From Irineochytrium annulatum (Eukaryota; Chytridiomycota; Chytridiomycetes; Chytridiales; Chytridiaceae), in the NCBI GenBank assembly GCA_027600665.1, contig JADGJL010000108.1, positions 7,259 to 41,817 of the forward strand: a stretch of DNA of 34,559 bases, in the 5' to 3' direction. Made by a program: the position numbers and the translations under genes. The notes beneath the pieces are model-generated. The model had not been told where the DNA came from, ran no database searches, and worked only from the letters and a program-made list of their open reading frames with translations. This document shows, in pieces, positions 33,344 through 34,559 of the stretch (positions within the stretch are counted from its first letter, which is position 1; the number at the start of each line of letters is the position of its first letter).

Positions 33344-33886
33344 TATGTTTGGTTTATCATCCCATCCTGTGACGGACTCGTAGTCGTTATCCTCGCATAC
33401 CGCTTCCCTCCCTTTTTTTGCTGTCAACTTTTTATTATTTTGGTTTGTTCAACCAAGGGCGTTATTTCATCGGTACTCTCTTGACATCATAAGTTCTTTG
33501 GATGGACTGCTTACTTGCATTTTGGCACTACGTACTTATGCAACGACAATCTTTTAATAGCGCTCTGCGCTTTTTTTTTCACTCGTTATCGGTGCTTTGT
33601 TCGTCTGTAATGTGTCTTCCTTCGGCGGGCGTAGAAAGAATGCTTTTTGTTCAAGCATTTTCCCACTTGAAGTTATTCTGGATAGTGTACTCATTCACTT
33701 TAGTATGAAATAAATGAACAATGAATTGATTTGAAAAACGAGGCTAAGTTAATTCAAATGTCGTTCATGACAGATAGGCGAAAGATAGAAATGGTTGGAA
33801 GAAAAACGAAAGAAAAGATGTAGATTCGTATCAACCACGGCACCTTAATTATTTGTAAAGTAAGATAATAAAAGAAACGTATCAGC
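33344..33886. other. eEF3 3' flank and spacer, AT-rich
   Basis: Strongly AT-rich after the eEF3 stop, with T runs near 33413 and 33571. It likely contains the eEF3 polyadenylation region and the 3' end of the minus-strand gene to the right. No other gene supported. Confidence 0.5.
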
Positions 33887-34475
33887 TCACACCTTCTCCT
33901 CCTCCGACGTCTCGTTCGCCCGCTGGATCTCAAGGTTAATCCGATTTTCAGGCGGCGACATCCGCCGGAGCTTCGACTGAATTTCCGACCCCGTTCTCGT
34001 ATCGGGCGTGCTAGTGGGCAGATCCGACGCCGTCGGCTAGGTCCGGGCGGGTCACGTCCCAAACAATAGAGCGAGCAGAAAAGCCGTGTCGCGACGGAGG
34101 TGACGACGAAGCCCAACGCCATCGTATTCGGCAGCAACGGGAGGAGGGGGGGAGCGCGAGGTGCTCAAGCGTTGAAAGGTCCCACAGACCGATCCGGCCA
34201 CGGAAGTCGCAAAAGGCGAAGAAGTCGGTACAACCCCATACCTGTTAGCAACAGTTTTAGGCTCATCGAGCGCTACGCAGCAATAACATACCATAAAGCA
34301 ATCGTACGGGACCAATTGAGATCACGATTGAAGTCCCGTCCTTCACGGACCTGACCTCAGCCCTAAACACGACTGAGTCGTCATCGTCCGCAGCCCCTAC
34401 GCCGCCTTCGCGCTGCACGCCTCCCTTAACAAGTACGGCGGCGACGACCACGCTCGCGTTCACGGCCAAGCTCAT
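33887..34475 (-). CDS. Unresolved minus-strand gene segment at the window edge
   Basis: Coherent coding-like pieces appear on the minus strand but I cannot join them completely. From 34475: MSLAVNASVVVAAVLVKGGV, then SVVFRAEVRSVKDGTSIVIS up to 34308. A GTACGA donor and an acceptor ending at 34242 (66-nt intron, phase 0) lead to CTDFFAFCDFRGRIGLWDLS and TLEHLALPP, which has a WD-repeat flavour. The end, STPDTRTGSEIQSKLRRMSP to RANETSEEEKV with a stop at 33887, is in another frame, and I found no valid intron linking it. The true start may lie beyond base 34559. Could be a WD-type or membrane protein, or a damaged copy. Confidence 0.3.
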
Positions 34476-34559
34476 AGCGTCCCGTGCGGCGCGTTATCCC
34501 TCCCGCGTAATCCGCAACCACCTCTGCCCCTCCGCGCCCGCCTCCAAGCAACTCAACTT

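Noticed and set aside
31511..33427. Very long open frames on the minus strand opposite eEF3 (also 30573-31823)
   Set aside because: They mirror the strong C/G third-position bias of eEF3, give Leu/Val/Asp-rich nonsense with no domain, and overlap a certain gene completely.

Overview
This is nuclear DNA from a fungus. The genes carry many short introns, mostly 44-100 nt with GT..AG ends, and exons that are GC-rich at third codon positions. The window encodes translation elongation factor 3, a mostly fungal protein, plus a two-WSC-domain cell-surface protein and a GRR1-like F-box/LRR protein. Small introns, GC-rich codons and very close gene spacing would suit an early-diverging (chytrid-like) fungus, but the lineage is inferred and was not searched.

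Layout from left to right. (+) The 3' part of a STRAP/Unrip WD40 gene (2-990). (+) A 10-exon secreted protein with two WSC domains and two CBM19-like cysteine motifs (1509-6094). (-) A heavily broken ankyrin-repeat gene remnant (6784-8222). (+) Cofilin (8576-9654). (-) TAF3, with a histone fold and a PHD finger (10765-12610), head-to-head with (+) prenylcysteine oxidase (12620-14508), the two start codons 9 bp apart. (-) A degenerate stretch resembling a FetB/UPF0014 permease (15001-16016), head-to-head with (+) an intact FetA/STAR1-like ABC ATPase (16015-16915). (+) F-box/LRR (17348-20269). Then a run of minus-strand genes: RPS21 (20857-21373), a small single-pass membrane protein with a Q/P/Y-rich tail (21782-22435), a Nup50/Nup2-type RanBP1-domain protein (22752-25045), an MCH1/nodulin-like MFS transporter (25349-27262) and an unrecognised protein (27534-29117). 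(+) eEF3 (30029-33343). (-) An unresolved partial gene at the right edge.

Most genes are unrelated housekeeping or surface functions, as expected for a eukaryotic chromosome; there is no operon or cluster logic. The arrangements worth attention are the two head-to-head pairs. For TAF3/PCYOX both partners look intact. For FetA/FetB-like one partner looks decayed. Exon boundaries were derived by hand from splice sites, frame and family conservation. Wherever a complete model is given, the summed exon length is a multiple of three. I saw no convincing tRNA, rRNA, CRISPR, transposon or viral gene.
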